From Bacteroidia bacterium (GTDB lineage Bacteria > Bacteroidota > Bacteroidia > Bacteroidales > Azobacteroidaceae): a stretch of DNA of 32,408 nt. Below, piece after piece: positions 1-8,540 of the stretch (the first letter of the stretch is position 1; each line of letters starts with the position of its first letter). The position numbers and the translations under genes were made by a program. The notes under the pieces were generated by a model that saw nothing but the letters and a program-made list of their open reading frames with translations, made no database searches and was not told the origin of the DNA. The stretch covers positions 1 through 32,408 of the forward strand of contig BNTW01000026.1 of assembly GCA_025996895.1 (NCBI GenBank), read 5' to 3'.

Positions 1-1
1 A

Positions 2-85
2 GGCGCTAAAGATAAATGCAATGCCTTGCAAAAGAAGAAAATTTGTGTGGCACCCGGAGAGACCTCCGGAAAGTATGCCTTCTGA
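2..85 (+). CDS. Possible C-terminal tail of an unidentified gene entering from the left edge
   Basis: An open frame runs from the first bases of the window to a TGA at 83-85, encoding about 27 residues ending in a Gly-Lys-Tyr-Ala-Phe tail. It faces the truncated methyltransferase, whose stop lies at 89-91. Methyltransferase-like coding ceases near position 124, so this may be the end of a transposase or other inserted gene, with the roughly 35 bp after it being the insertion's end. That is inference: the family was not recognised and the fragment is very short. Confidence 0.25.
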   Translation, partial: GAKDKCNALQKKKICVAPGETSGKYAF

Positions 86-88
86 AAA

Positions 89-1852
89 TCAGTCGGTTAG
101 CAGCGGTTGATACGCAATGTGGGTTAAGAAGGCAACAAGGAAATATAGAGTCTTTCCTGTTATCATGAAAGATTTGTCATTTTGCATAAACCTTTTTTCG
201 TCCAAATAAAAAGGCAGAAACTTTGTCATATTAGGGTACATGATTTTCTGCTTAGAAAAATCCTCCATATAAGCACAATTTCTCAAATTGTATGGAGTAT
301 CGCCTTTGTCAGCACGTTTTTCCAAGTCAGAAAAATATTTGTCTAAATGGCGTTTAATCGCAGGATAAACATTTATATCTATGGGATTTATACCTTTTTC
401 TTTTACTCCGTTGTGCGTATTGATTAGCCACAAATCAGCAAAATCATAACCATACCTTTTGATGTCTCTGCCGCGTAAAATGGGTCGTATAATTTCGGCT
501 GATTTTAGGTCTTCGGCAATCAATTCGTCTTTCTTTTTTCCATCAATAATAAATGCTTCGTTGTATCCGGTCAAAATTCCACGATAGATATTAATATTCC
601 AATCTCGCAGCGGTGTTCCAACCGCTTCAATTTTTGCTTTAATCCGTTGTTCTATTGGCGAGAGTATTACCCAGCTTTCAGCGGAAAAACTACAAACTGT
701 GCTATTTTGTCTAATATAAACGCTCAAATCTTTTATACCTTCTTTTTTGACAATGCAAGCCTGCGTTTGTTGTCGGTTTTTATCCTTTGAAAACAATAAA
801 ATATTCGTATCAACGGTTGCCGATTCAAATACCTTGACTCCGGCGAAATCAGTAAGTTTTTCAGGATTGGTGTTTTCTACAAAGAATTTTCGCGTATTTT
901 CCCCATATCCGGCACGCATCCACTTATTCGATGTGATGAAACACAATTTTCCCGATGCTTTGAGTAAGTTGTATCCGCATTCATAAAACAAAGAATACAA
1001 ATCGCCCATACTGTCGAATGTTTTATAGGGGCTTGGTATCGTTTTCTTGTCTTTTTTGGTCGGTCCATAAAGTTTTGATAATTCACCGCCATTTTTTTGC
1101 AGTTGCACATACGGTGGATTACCAATCACAACATCAAAACCATTCGTTAAACCAAACATCCATTCAGGCTCAAACCATTTTGCAAAAGTATTTTGGTCAA
1201 ACAAATCAAGTTTAGCAATATTTTCTGCCGTACTTTTAGAATAACCTAAATTGGCTAATTCTTCAGCTAATTCTTTTCGTAACTTTTTGTCTTTTTCCTG
1301 TAATTTCAGTTTTTTGCTGCGGTTGTTTGCAGTAAAATATTCGTGCCTAACTTGTTTGAGTTCATTTTCCTTATTTTCAATTTCAGGAGTGCGAAACAAA
1401 CTATTTTCTTTTTCCAATCCTATCAAAGTATTAGCCGCCACAAATTTGGTTTCAAGATTAGGCAAACTTCGTATTCCGAAATTATCCTTATTTGGATCAG
1501 CCTTCTGGTCAATAATCAATGAAATAAAGAAACGCAACTTTGAAATCTGAACAGCAATGGGTTGAATATCCACACCAAAAATGCAGTTTTCTATCAAATA
1601 CAGTTTTCGACCATAATCGGAAGCGTTATTTTCAAACACATCGCTGATTTCAGCAAGCCGTTGGTTGCGTTCTTCGTGGTCGCCAATAGAAAATGCTTGT
1701 TCTGTTTCTGCAATGGCTTTTTGTTTTTGAATTTCACGCCACTGCTTGTTATCCGGGTCAAGTGTTTGCAGAATTTGCACCATCTTGTGCAGAATCCCCA
1801 TCGGAAAAGCGCCGGAGCCACAAGCGGGGTCAAGAATTTTGCACTTATGCTT
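89..1852 (-). pseudogene. C-terminal part of a frameshifted, 3'-truncated Eco57I/PglX-like adenine-N6 DNA methyltransferase
   Basis: This is the continuation of the methyltransferase whose N-terminal half ends at 1845. The frame begins just after a TGA/TAG pair with the SAM-binding motif I, read as K-I-L-D-P-A-C-G-S-G-A-F-P, and continues with the catalytic N-P-P-Y motif IV about 228 residues after the first internal ATG (1801). After NPPY come target-recognition-like sequences. The first available ATG lies inside motif I, so translation of this part alone would give no functional enzyme. The last dozen residues (from about position 124 down to the stop at 89) do not resemble the family. The normal tail after the sequence G-K-T-L-Y-F-L-V-A-F-L should continue as more target-recognition domain. 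The gene therefore looks both frameshifted and cut at its 3' end. The family methylates adenine in restriction-modification and BREX-like systems. Confidence 0.8.
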
Positions 1853-3479
1853 CTATCAAGCCTTTGGTTTCTTTCTCGTTGAAGGGGTTAGTATTTTCCG
1901 AATAAGACAATACATCACGCAGGCGATTTTCAAAATAAGCACTATCCACAACAATAGCGTCATCCTCTGCAACAAGTGGAAGAAGTTCCTTATTGGCTTC
2001 GGTAAGATATGCTATAAGCGATTCGTCCACCATGTAATTTACAATTTCACGAGGCGTATAAAACGAGCCTGTCTGTTTTCGGGCGGTGGTTTTAGTTTCT
2101 GGATTGTAACTTGCCAGCAGGTTTTCAAACACTTTACCCAAGAGTTCGGGGTCGAGCGCAACATCTTCTTCCAACGGCGTATTTTCTGCAATGGTAAATT
2201 TGTAACTATTCAACAATGGGATTAGTCCTTTGGTTTTATAGCTTTTCCCCTTGGTATCATAAACGCTGTTTAAATCCACCTCTTGTTCCGTTCCAAAGAA
2301 AAGATAATCGGGAATAATGGCTTGCTTTTTTAGATTACGGCTAAAACCGTCCACATATTCAACTCTCCCATCTTCGTTTTCTTTATCCAAACAATCGAAT
2401 AATCCACCATTCAAAAACGGAACGTCTTTAAATAAATCCTGCGCTTCTTTTTCCGAGATGGTAAATAAATTGGCATAACGGTAAATGTTCTTTACACCAT
2501 ATTCATTTACATTGGTTCGTATGTTTCCATCTTTGGCAAATTTCCGTTCTTCGCCCATTTTCTGATTTAGCGTTCCAAAAAACAGGTTTTGCAAAATAGC
2601 ATTGTAATAATTATGAGCCTGTTCATCTTTGTTAAAGTCTTTCAGCCACTTGTTCATCAATTTGGCATCAAACAAGTTTTCAGACACAAGCCCTTTTTCT
2701 TTGATAAACCAGATAAAGACAATTCGGGTAATCAGGCGAATAAGATTTGTTGCATTGCGCATTTCTTCGTTTTTCTCTTTATCATCAGGGAATTGTACAT
2801 TTCCCATCGCCCAAAAATACCAATTGGAAAGTTCCTGAAAGAAACGTTTATTAAGCACATTCACATCCAATACTTCAAGCCAACGAGTATGTAATTCGTT
2901 GTAAGTAGTGATTCCGGCAGGTTTGACCAAATCTTGTAAAATGCGTAAATGTCCGGAATGGGTGTTGTTCACCAAAATATCTCGCAGTATGATAACTTTT
3001 CCCACTTTATCGCCTTCTCGCCATGCTTGCTTGTAGAGAAAGCGTTCGGAAAGCGCAAGAGAAATAGCGTTTTTTCCTTCTATTTTATAATTCAAGAGCA
3101 AACCCACCGGCATTTGTTGACTGATGCGGTTGAAAGCCCGTGTCAATTCGGATATTTCTGTGCGTGTAGGATATTTTTTCAACTCAAGCGCAAAGAGCAT
3201 CAAACCATCATAATTTTTATTGGCTTGCACTATCGCATCCGCGTAGGAATAGTTTATTTCAAACAAGTTACTTGCTTCAACCACCGTATTGTCTATTGTG
3301 CCGATGTAAAAAGCTTTATCAATAAGGGCGTCAAACCCTGTTTTATAGTGCTTCTTGAGGATGAAATCTTTTGCCGACAATGGCAATGCCGTATTGGAAT
3401 TGAGTTTGATACCCAGTTGCGCAAATAATTCTGTGGCAGCATCATACAAATTATCTGTGTTAAAAATATTCAAGTTCAT
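1845..3479 (-). CDS. N-terminal half of the frameshifted Eco57I/PglX-like DNA methyltransferase
   Basis: The 544-residue product has the long helical N-terminal region of large class I adenine-N6 methyltransferases. It ends with the motif X region (G-S-F-Y-T-P-R-E-I-V, about residues 475-485) that normally sits some 50 residues before motif I. It stops at TAA (1845-1847), immediately before motif I in another frame. Bringing the two frames together needs a net change of one base modulo three; no homopolymer lies at the break, so this looks like a real lesion rather than simple slippage. It is the last gene of the XRE-helicase-DUF1016 operon, starting 53 bp after the DUF1016 stop. As it stands the product lacks both the SAM-binding and the catalytic motifs. 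It could be a pseudogene or, less likely, an assembly error. Confidence 0.8.
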   Translation of the reverse strand: MNLNIFNTDNLYDAATELFAQLGIKLNSNTALPLSAKDFILKKHYKTGFDALIDKAFYIGTIDNTVVEASNLFEINYSYADAIVQANKNYDGLMLFALELKKYPTRTEISELTRAFNRISQQMPVGLLLNYKIEGKNAISLALSERFLYKQAWREGDKVGKVIILRDILVNNTHSGHLRILQDLVKPAGITTYNELHTRWLEVLDVNVLNKRFFQELSNWYFWAMGNVQFPDDKEKNEEMRNATNLIRLITRIVFIWFIKEKGLVSENLFDAKLMNKWLKDFNKDEQAHNYYNAILQNLFFGTLNQKMGEERKFAKDGNIRTNVNEYGVKNIYRYANLFTISEKEAQDLFKDVPFLNGGLFDCLDKENEDGRVEYVDGFSRNLKKQAIIPDYLFFGTEQEVDLNSVYDTKGKSYKTKGLIPLLNSYKFTIAENTPLEEDVALDPELLGKVFENLLASYNPETKTTARKQTGSFYTPREIVNYMVDESLIAYLTEANKELLPLVAEDDAIVVDSAYFENRLRDVLSYSENTNPFNEKETKGLIEA

Positions 3480-3532
3480 ACTGTTATTATCTTATTAATC
3501 AAATTAATCTTATTAAAATCATAGTTCAGACA

Positions 3533-4744
3533 TTAAAGTAATTTTCGTAATGTTTCCGCATCAGGCAAAATATCACGGTATTGTTCAGGCAGTTCAGAAG
3601 ATAAATAGTAAGTAGCCACGCCCATAGGTTTGGACATATCGCGAAAAGCGTATTCCACGATGCTCTGTTTTTGCGATTTGCAAAGGATAATGCCTATGGA
3701 CGATTTTTCGTGCGGCAAACGAACCAAATCATCAAGCGCTGAAAGATAAAAATTCATTTTCCCGAGATATTCAGGTTTGAACTCCCCTCGTTTCAAATCT
3801 ATTGCAACCAAACTTTGCAATTGACGATTGAAAAATAAGAGGTCAACAAAATACTCTTTCCCTTCGATTATCATACGATGCTGATTACCAATAAACGAAA
3901 AATCTTTACCCAAAGCCATAATGAACTTTTTGATATTGTTCACTATCGCGGATTCCAACACCCTTTCGTCAGGTTCATCGTCTGGGTCTTCAATATTGAC
4001 AAAATTGAGCAAATATTCATCTTTGAAGGCATTTAGTGCGGCTTTGCGGAAATCAATATCAGTAATGGCTTTGGTAAAATTATTGAGCATCGAGCCTTGT
4101 TTGCTGTACAAATCGGCTTTGAGGTTGTATCTCAATTTTTCTTTACTCCAAAATTCAGTAGCACACCTTTGAATATAAAAAAGGCGTTCTTCTGTGTTTT
4201 TTGCTTTCGTAATAATTTCAGTATGATGAGTAAAGCCAATTTGTAAAAAATATTGTCTATCCAAATCGGCAGCCGCAGGCTGCCAATTTTCATCAAACAG
4301 TAATTTTGTATTGATTTCCAATTCGCCCGCCAGTAGCGGGCAAATTATATCATTCGCAATTGTATCACTTTTAATTTCATCAGCCATTGGCTGATGATTT
4401 GTAATTGACTTAAAATGAATCATTTGTATTTCATCAGCCAATGGCTGATGATTTAATACAATAGTATTCCATGCTTCATAGAATAGACGCATATACCTCA
4501 TATTCGTTGCCGAAAACCCTCTCAGCCCCGGCAATTCCTGTTGTAATTGTTGAGAGATAACCTCAATGGCATTGGTTCCCCAAGTGCCCACACGGCTATT
4601 TTCGGAAATATATTTTCCAATGCCGAAATAGAGTGAAAGCATTTCGCGATTTGCCAACGCTGCTGCACGATAACGGCTTTGCAAAATAGCGCTTTTGATT
4701 GCCTTAATGGCTTCACTGTAATTGATTATTGACTGCTGTTCCAT
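3533..4744 (-). CDS. DUF1016 (YhcG-type) PD-(D/E)XK nuclease-domain protein
   Basis: The 403-residue protein has an N-terminal DUF1016 helical domain (about residues 10-95, with a G-x-x-G-F-S-x-x-N-M-R-Y-M-R-x-F-Y signature near 73-89). The C-terminal nuclease fold covers about residues 265-380, where E-Y-F-V-D-L-L-F-F and A-I-D-L-K-R supply the D...D-x-K active site (D301, D316, K318). Members commonly accompany restriction-modification genes, and this one lies 11 bp after the PLD-helicase and just before the methyltransferase. Residues 98-160, the linker between the domains, are unusual: they are encoded by DNA containing four palindromes, including the repeated peptide N-H-Q-P-(L/M)-A-D-E-I with an 18-residue period. 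The insertions keep the frame. Its role in this operon as nuclease or auxiliary factor is inferred from context. Confidence 0.88.
   Translation of the reverse strand: MEQQSIINYSEAIKAIKSAILQSRYRAAALANREMLSLYFGIGKYISENSRVGTWGTNAIEVISQQLQQELPGLRGFSATNMRYMRLFYEAWNTIVLNHQPLADEIQMIHFKSITNHQPMADEIKSDTIANDIICPLLAGELEINTKLLFDENWQPAAADLDRQYFLQIGFTHHTEIITKAKNTEERLFYIQRCATEFWSKEKLRYNLKADLYSKQGSMLNNFTKAITDIDFRKAALNAFKDEYLLNFVNIEDPDDEPDERVLESAIVNNIKKFIMALGKDFSFIGNQHRMIIEGKEYFVDLLFFNRQLQSLVAIDLKRGEFKPEYLGKMNFYLSALDDLVRLPHEKSSIGIILCKSQKQSIVEYAFRDMSKPMGVATYYLSSELPEQYRDILPDAETLRKLL
4268..4284. repeat. In-frame palindrome in the DUF1016 gene
   Basis: GGCAGCC-GCA-GGCTGCC is a perfect 7 bp stem with a 3 nt loop. 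On the minus strand it encodes part of W-Q-P-A-A-A-D (residues about 153-160). It is the most downstream of four palindromes clustered within 185 bp of this coding region. Confidence 0.75.
4325..4341. repeat. In-frame palindrome in the DUF1016 gene
   Basis: GCCCGC-CAGTA-GCGGGC has a perfect 6 bp stem with a 5 nt loop. It encodes the C-P-L-L-A-G-E segment near residue 138. It is GC-rich within an otherwise AT-rich gene, which makes it stand out. Confidence 0.7.
4378..4450. repeat. Two copies of a 19 bp palindrome in frame in the DUF1016 gene
   Basis: CATCAGCCATTGGCTGATG at 4378-4396 recurs with a single central change at 4432-4450. Each copy is a 9 bp inverted repeat around one base. The copies are 54 bp apart, a multiple of three, so both encode N-H-Q-P-(M/L)-A-D-E-I in the same frame. 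This looks like duplication or repeated insertion of a palindromic element tolerated in a protein linker. Confidence 0.85.
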
Positions 4745-4755
4745 ATTTTTTCAAG

Positions 4756-7700
4756 TTAATTATTTGATATTATAAACCAATTTATCAAGTCAAAATTGTC
4801 CGCGTGGAATTTATCTTCTACTTTTTTCTGTCCGGGAGAGATGCTCTGTGGTTTCAAAACTCCTGTAAACAAGTCATGTATCTGACTGAGTGCTACCGGT
4901 GCAGCTTGTGCGGTTATCCATTCTCCCACCGCTTTTGCCAATCGCTGCAATTCTATGGGGTCGCCATTGTCAATCGCTTTCGGCACAAATCGTTTTTCTT
5001 CTTTGTGATGGCGTAGCAGATTTAGAATCTCTTGTCGGTTTTGCAAGGTAGAGACGGGGCATGTCCCGTCTCTACTACCGCCAATCGGTTGATGCAACAG
5101 ATAGATTTCAGAATATGCGTAGTCCTTCACATCATCCGGTTTCTTCGGATAACCCAACACGGCAACGATACTGTCGGGCATGGTATGCCATTTTTGACTT
5201 GGACTAAATTTAAAACCTGTATATACACCATTCGGTATCTTTTTGAAAAATTCTTCATTCTTTTTGAAAAACTCAAACAACTCTTGCCGGAATCGTTCCA
5301 ACGAAAGGTTGTCAAGCCCCAATGTTTCTTCTCCGTCTTCTATATCGTCCCAAGTGAGTTGCAGTTGTTGTAACATTTTTTGAGTTTGGTCGGATAGCAG
5401 CGGATTCTCTTTGATCATTTCTCGGAGTTCGGGAGTCAGATTATCATCCAATTCCGTACCGACCAAGGTCATGGCGGCCATTCGATTTTCCACGCGCGAT
5501 TTCAGATTCAAATAATCTTCGTAGTCTTTTGCAGGCCAGAAGTTAATCCCTCTAATAGTTTTGTTTGGCGACCCTAAACGGTCAATACGTCCCATACGTT
5601 GAATGAGGCGTACCGGATTCCAATGAATATCGTAATTGATTATCATATCGCAGTCCTGCAAATTTTGCCCTTCACTCAAACAATCGGTAGCCACAAGAAT
5701 GTCAATCGGATTTTTCAGTTTTTTTAATGTATGTTTGTCATGTTTACGAATCAGTTCCATCCATTTGCTATAAGAGACATTCCATTTATTATTCTCAAAA
5801 TAATTTTGGTTTAATCTTGCATCTTCATACAATTCGCTCCAATCTTTTTCATTATAAAGTTTAGTGTAGGGAGCAAAACGTTCCAAAATTATTTCAAATC
5901 CTTTGCCGGAATAGCCATCATAAGTTTCACTTTGTGAGCCGGATACATAAGCCACATTGCCGATTGCCCTTTTCTTTAATTCATCGTATATGAATTTGGC
6001 AGAGTCTTTATAAACAGTGAAAATCAGCACTTTCTTGTTCTCTTGCGATTGTTTTTCCTGAATATAGGCTATTAACTTTTCTAATTTTGGGTCTTGTACT
6101 TTACCTTCTTTATAGTCCGTTTTGAAAATATCCAAATTTTGTTTCAATGCACGCAATTTGGTAATGTCTGCTTCCAGATGCTTTTTGAACAGGGAAATAT
6201 CGGTAATATCAGATAATTTAACCGGATTTTTCTTTCCTAATGTAATTTCTTCATCTTCCATTCCGGTTTCATCAATCGCATCTAATAAATCTTCTTGGTC
6301 TTCTTCATCCAATTCGTCTGTAATAACATCTTCTTTTTGACTTTCAATGTATTGGTTCACTTTGTTCAACGCATTTTTGTGATGGCTCAATATATTTTCC
6401 AGTGTAATTTGAAAGGAAAACCAACTCGACTCCAAGCGTTTAATGAGTAGAATGTACATCATTTTTACCAAGAATCCTTCACGCGCTTTCACATCTTCCA
6501 ATACACTTTTTACTTCTAATCCTTTTATATAATTGGAAGGTCGATAAGCAGTCATGTTTACTTTTAGCGCATTCAGAATGTCATCAAATGTTTTTAGATT
6601 TCCTATATTTTCCGGTGCAATATATTCATTTAACGGTTGTTCTTTCTTGGGAAAATTCATCTTGCCAAATTCACCTTCAATTAATTTTCGAGTTCTTGCA
6701 ACTATCAGAGAATCTGTCAATTTGAAGAAATTTTCCTGCAACTTTCCAATAAAATCAGATATTTTATGATTAGGCTTATTGCACCATTCGTTATAGTCCC
6801 TTTGCGCTGTTCTGAATAAAACTTCCAAACTGTTTATTTGCAAATCCGTTTCCTTAAAGCCAATATCTCCTTTCGCTATCAATTTGAATTGATTACGAAT
6901 ATCAAGTAACGTATTATTAATGGGGGTTGCTGAAAGTTGCAATACCTTCACATCGAGGTTGGTACGTTCCGGTTGTAGAATTTTATCAACTAAAAATTTA
7001 TAACGGGATGATTTATCATTGCGCAAATTATGACTTTCATCAATCACTATAAGCAATTTCTGTTTGCGTTGGATTCTTGACAATGGAAAATCGGGATAGG
7101 CGGTATTCAACCGTTCGTCTTGTAAATCGGAATGATAACGAACAATATATTCAATTTCATCTTTTTCAAATTTAGAATTGTTTCCTGCTTGATACTGCCG
7201 CCAATTATTTTCCAATTTCTTAGGGCAGAGCAAAACAATTGTATAACCTTTTGATTGAAAATATTTCATCACAGCCAGTGCAGTCCACGTTTTACCCAAT
7301 CCAACAGCATCTGCCAAAATAGCGCCATTAAAATTTTGCAGCATCTTTATCAGACTGAAAACTCCTTTTCGTTGATATTCAAACAAAGTTTGAAAAACGA
7401 TAGTTTCACTTAAATGCTTGATTTCCTTGTTGAAGTCGGCATCTGAAGAAAGTGAAAGCAAATCGTCTTTGAAAAGTTCATACAAAACTTTGTAATACAA
7501 GTCATTAGGCGAATATTCCTTAAACAATTTGCTAATCAAATCAATGACATATTGTTTTGTTTCTATTTTCGTTTTATCCGGCAATTCGGTTTTTTCTAAA
7601 GCAACCTCTTTCCACAAATGATCAAACCACGCTTTTACTTCTTTCCAATCATTGTCACCACCGGTAGTTGCTATATTGAGTTCAATATTGCTGCTTTCTC

Positions 7701-8136
7701 TCAAACCTAATCCGGAATCCGTCAAGTTTGAACTACCAACGACATGGTATTTTTTTCTTGAATCTTTATCGTTGTAAATATAAGTTTTGGCATGACAAAA
7801 ATTTTTCTGCACGGTTTTTACCGCCACTTTTTCCTGTCTTAAAAATTCAACTGCTTTCTTTGCCGACAAGCTTAATGATAGTGAACCATTGATTCCGGCA
7901 TCCCCATTGAGTAAGTCAATAATATTATTTATTTGCGATTCATCCTGCATCAAATTGTCCAAAACAAGACGGAATTTTTCAGTTTGGTGCAACTCGTCTT
8001 GCATCAACGCCAGTGCATTGACCGAGAAAAAGCCGGTAACTACATCTAAATCACCGCTTTCGGTATATTTCCGAATGAAATCGAATACCTTATATAATTC
8101 TCCGTCTTCCTTTTGCGTCTTGTTGTCAAGTAACAT
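4756..8136 (-). CDS. PLD-nuclease domain / SNF2-like helicase fusion protein
   Basis: The 1126-residue protein starts with a phospholipase-D-type nuclease domain (about residues 15-185) bearing an H-A-K (115-117) and G-S-S-N (134-137) HKD-like site. An SF2/SNF2 helicase follows: Walker A G-L-G-K-T (279-283), D-E-S-H (366-369), S-A-T-P (402-405), a long acidic insertion near 600-635, then V-A-T-D-C-L-S-E-G (815-823) and Q-R-M-G-R-I-D-R (846-853). Such fusions are known from restriction-like defence loci, where they are thought to translocate on and cut foreign DNA. It begins 4 bp after the XRE regulator's stop and is followed after 11 bp by the DUF1016 gene, so the set is one operon. Around residues 1020-1030 an in-frame palindrome (5048-5075) encodes an apparently inserted peptide, S-R-D-G-T-C-P-V-S. 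The reading frame is otherwise intact. Confidence 0.88.
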   Translation of the reverse strand: MLLDNKTQKEDGELYKVFDFIRKYTESGDLDVVTGFFSVNALALMQDELHQTEKFRLVLDNLMQDESQINNIIDLLNGDAGINGSLSLSLSAKKAVEFLRQEKVAVKTVQKNFCHAKTYIYNDKDSRKKYHVVGSSNLTDSGLGLRESSNIELNIATTGGDNDWKEVKAWFDHLWKEVALEKTELPDKTKIETKQYVIDLISKLFKEYSPNDLYYKVLYELFKDDLLSLSSDADFNKEIKHLSETIVFQTLFEYQRKGVFSLIKMLQNFNGAILADAVGLGKTWTALAVMKYFQSKGYTIVLLCPKKLENNWRQYQAGNNSKFEKDEIEYIVRYHSDLQDERLNTAYPDFPLSRIQRKQKLLIVIDESHNLRNDKSSRYKFLVDKILQPERTNLDVKVLQLSATPINNTLLDIRNQFKLIAKGDIGFKETDLQINSLEVLFRTAQRDYNEWCNKPNHKISDFIGKLQENFFKLTDSLIVARTRKLIEGEFGKMNFPKKEQPLNEYIAPENIGNLKTFDDILNALKVNMTAYRPSNYIKGLEVKSVLEDVKAREGFLVKMMYILLIKRLESSWFSFQITLENILSHHKNALNKVNQYIESQKEDVITDELDEEDQEDLLDAIDETGMEDEEITLGKKNPVKLSDITDISLFKKHLEADITKLRALKQNLDIFKTDYKEGKVQDPKLEKLIAYIQEKQSQENKKVLIFTVYKDSAKFIYDELKKRAIGNVAYVSGSQSETYDGYSGKGFEIILERFAPYTKLYNEKDWSELYEDARLNQNYFENNKWNVSYSKWMELIRKHDKHTLKKLKNPIDILVATDCLSEGQNLQDCDMIINYDIHWNPVRLIQRMGRIDRLGSPNKTIRGINFWPAKDYEDYLNLKSRVENRMAAMTLVGTELDDNLTPELREMIKENPLLSDQTQKMLQQLQLTWDDIEDGEETLGLDNLSLERFRQELFEFFKKNEEFFKKIPNGVYTGFKFSPSQKWHTMPDSIVAVLGYPKKPDDVKDYAYSEIYLLHQPIGGSRDGTCPVSTLQNRQEILNLLRHHKEEKRFVPKAIDNGDPIELQRLAKAVGEWITAQAAPVALSQIHDLFTGVLKPQSISPGQKKVEDKFHADNFDLINWFIISNN
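5048..5075. repeat. Palindromic element inserted in frame in the helicase gene
   Basis: The arms GTAGAGACGGG and CCCGTCTCTAC form a perfect 11 bp stem, extendable by a G-T pair, around a CATG loop. Similar GTAGAGAC...GTCTCTAC hairpins are, from memory, dispersed repeats in many bacterial genomes. Here the element lies inside a long intact ORF and is translated. Confidence 0.8.
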
Positions 8137-8140
8137 CGTA

Positions 8141-8344
8141 TTATTTTTTTGTTGAAACGAGCAAGTCTTTTATATCCACATCCAGCAATTCTGCTATCTC
8201 CAGCAATACTTTAAGCGGTGGCTGTGTTACATTGGAACACCAACGCGAAACCGTTGCTACATCATATTTTAGGGTATCTGCCAACCATTTACCTGTCTTG
8301 TTTTGTTCAATAAGAACTACTTTTAGTCGATTAATCTGTTTCAT
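8141..8344 (-). CDS. Small XRE-family helix-turn-helix regulator
   Basis: From the ATG at 8342-8344 the product is 67 residues, beginning M-K-Q-I-N-R-L-K. An in-frame start 24 bp further upstream would sit in or next to the promoter, so the shorter form is preferred. The sequence G-K-W-L-A-D-T-L-K-Y-D-V-A-T-V-S-R-W-C (residues about 16-34) is a Cro/XRE-type helix-turn-helix, followed by the L-L-E-I-A-E-L-L-D-V-D tail helix typical of the family. It is the first gene of the helicase-DUF1016-methyltransferase operon and probably controls it, like the C-protein type regulators of restriction loci. An inverted repeat in the promoter (8381-8399) could be its operator. Regulation is inferred. Confidence 0.82.
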   Translation of the reverse strand: MKQINRLKVVLIEQNKTGKWLADTLKYDVATVSRWCSNVTQPPLKVLLEIAELLDVDIKDLLVSTKK

Positions 8345-8365
8345 TGTTTTTTTTGATAATAAATG

Positions 8366-8399
8366 CAAATTTATTGATTATTTTTGGTTTTTCCAAAAA
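8366..8399 (-). promoter_or_regulatory. Promoter and possible operator of the defence operon
   Basis: On the minus strand a TAAATTTG -7 element (8373-8366) follows a TTTG -33 element (8397-8394) after 20 bp, matching the Bacteroidetes TTTG / TAnnTTTG promoter. The -33 region overlaps a perfect inverted repeat, TTTTTGG-TTTTT-CCAAAAA (8381-8399), which could bind the XRE protein encoded just downstream. Confidence 0.55.
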
Positions 8400-8472
8400 A
8401 TAGAATCTTTATATTTCTATATTGTTACACATTGCGGATACTCTTGCACACAAAATTTTGTTTTTCAGCGGA

Positions 8473-8498
8473 TTGAAAAATAAAAATTACTACCTTTG
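8473..8498 (+). promoter_or_regulatory. Promoter of purL
   Basis: A TACCTTTG -7 element (8491-8498) exactly matches the Bacteroidetes consensus TAnnTTTG, with TTG at 8473-8475 as a likely -33 element. Transcription would start near 8505, giving a leader of about 35 nt before purL. The intergenic region 8369-8540 thus holds two divergent promoters and nothing else recognised. Confidence 0.6.
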
Positions 8499-8540
8499 CA
8501 GTCGAAAACAAATCGTCTTTAATTTTCAAAATTAATTCAA

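Noticed and set aside
89..8344. Assignment of the defence operon to DISARM or BREX
   Set aside because: The methyltransferase and PLD/helicase are reminiscent, but DrmA, DrmB, PglZ, BrxC and related core genes are absent from the window, so the names were not used.
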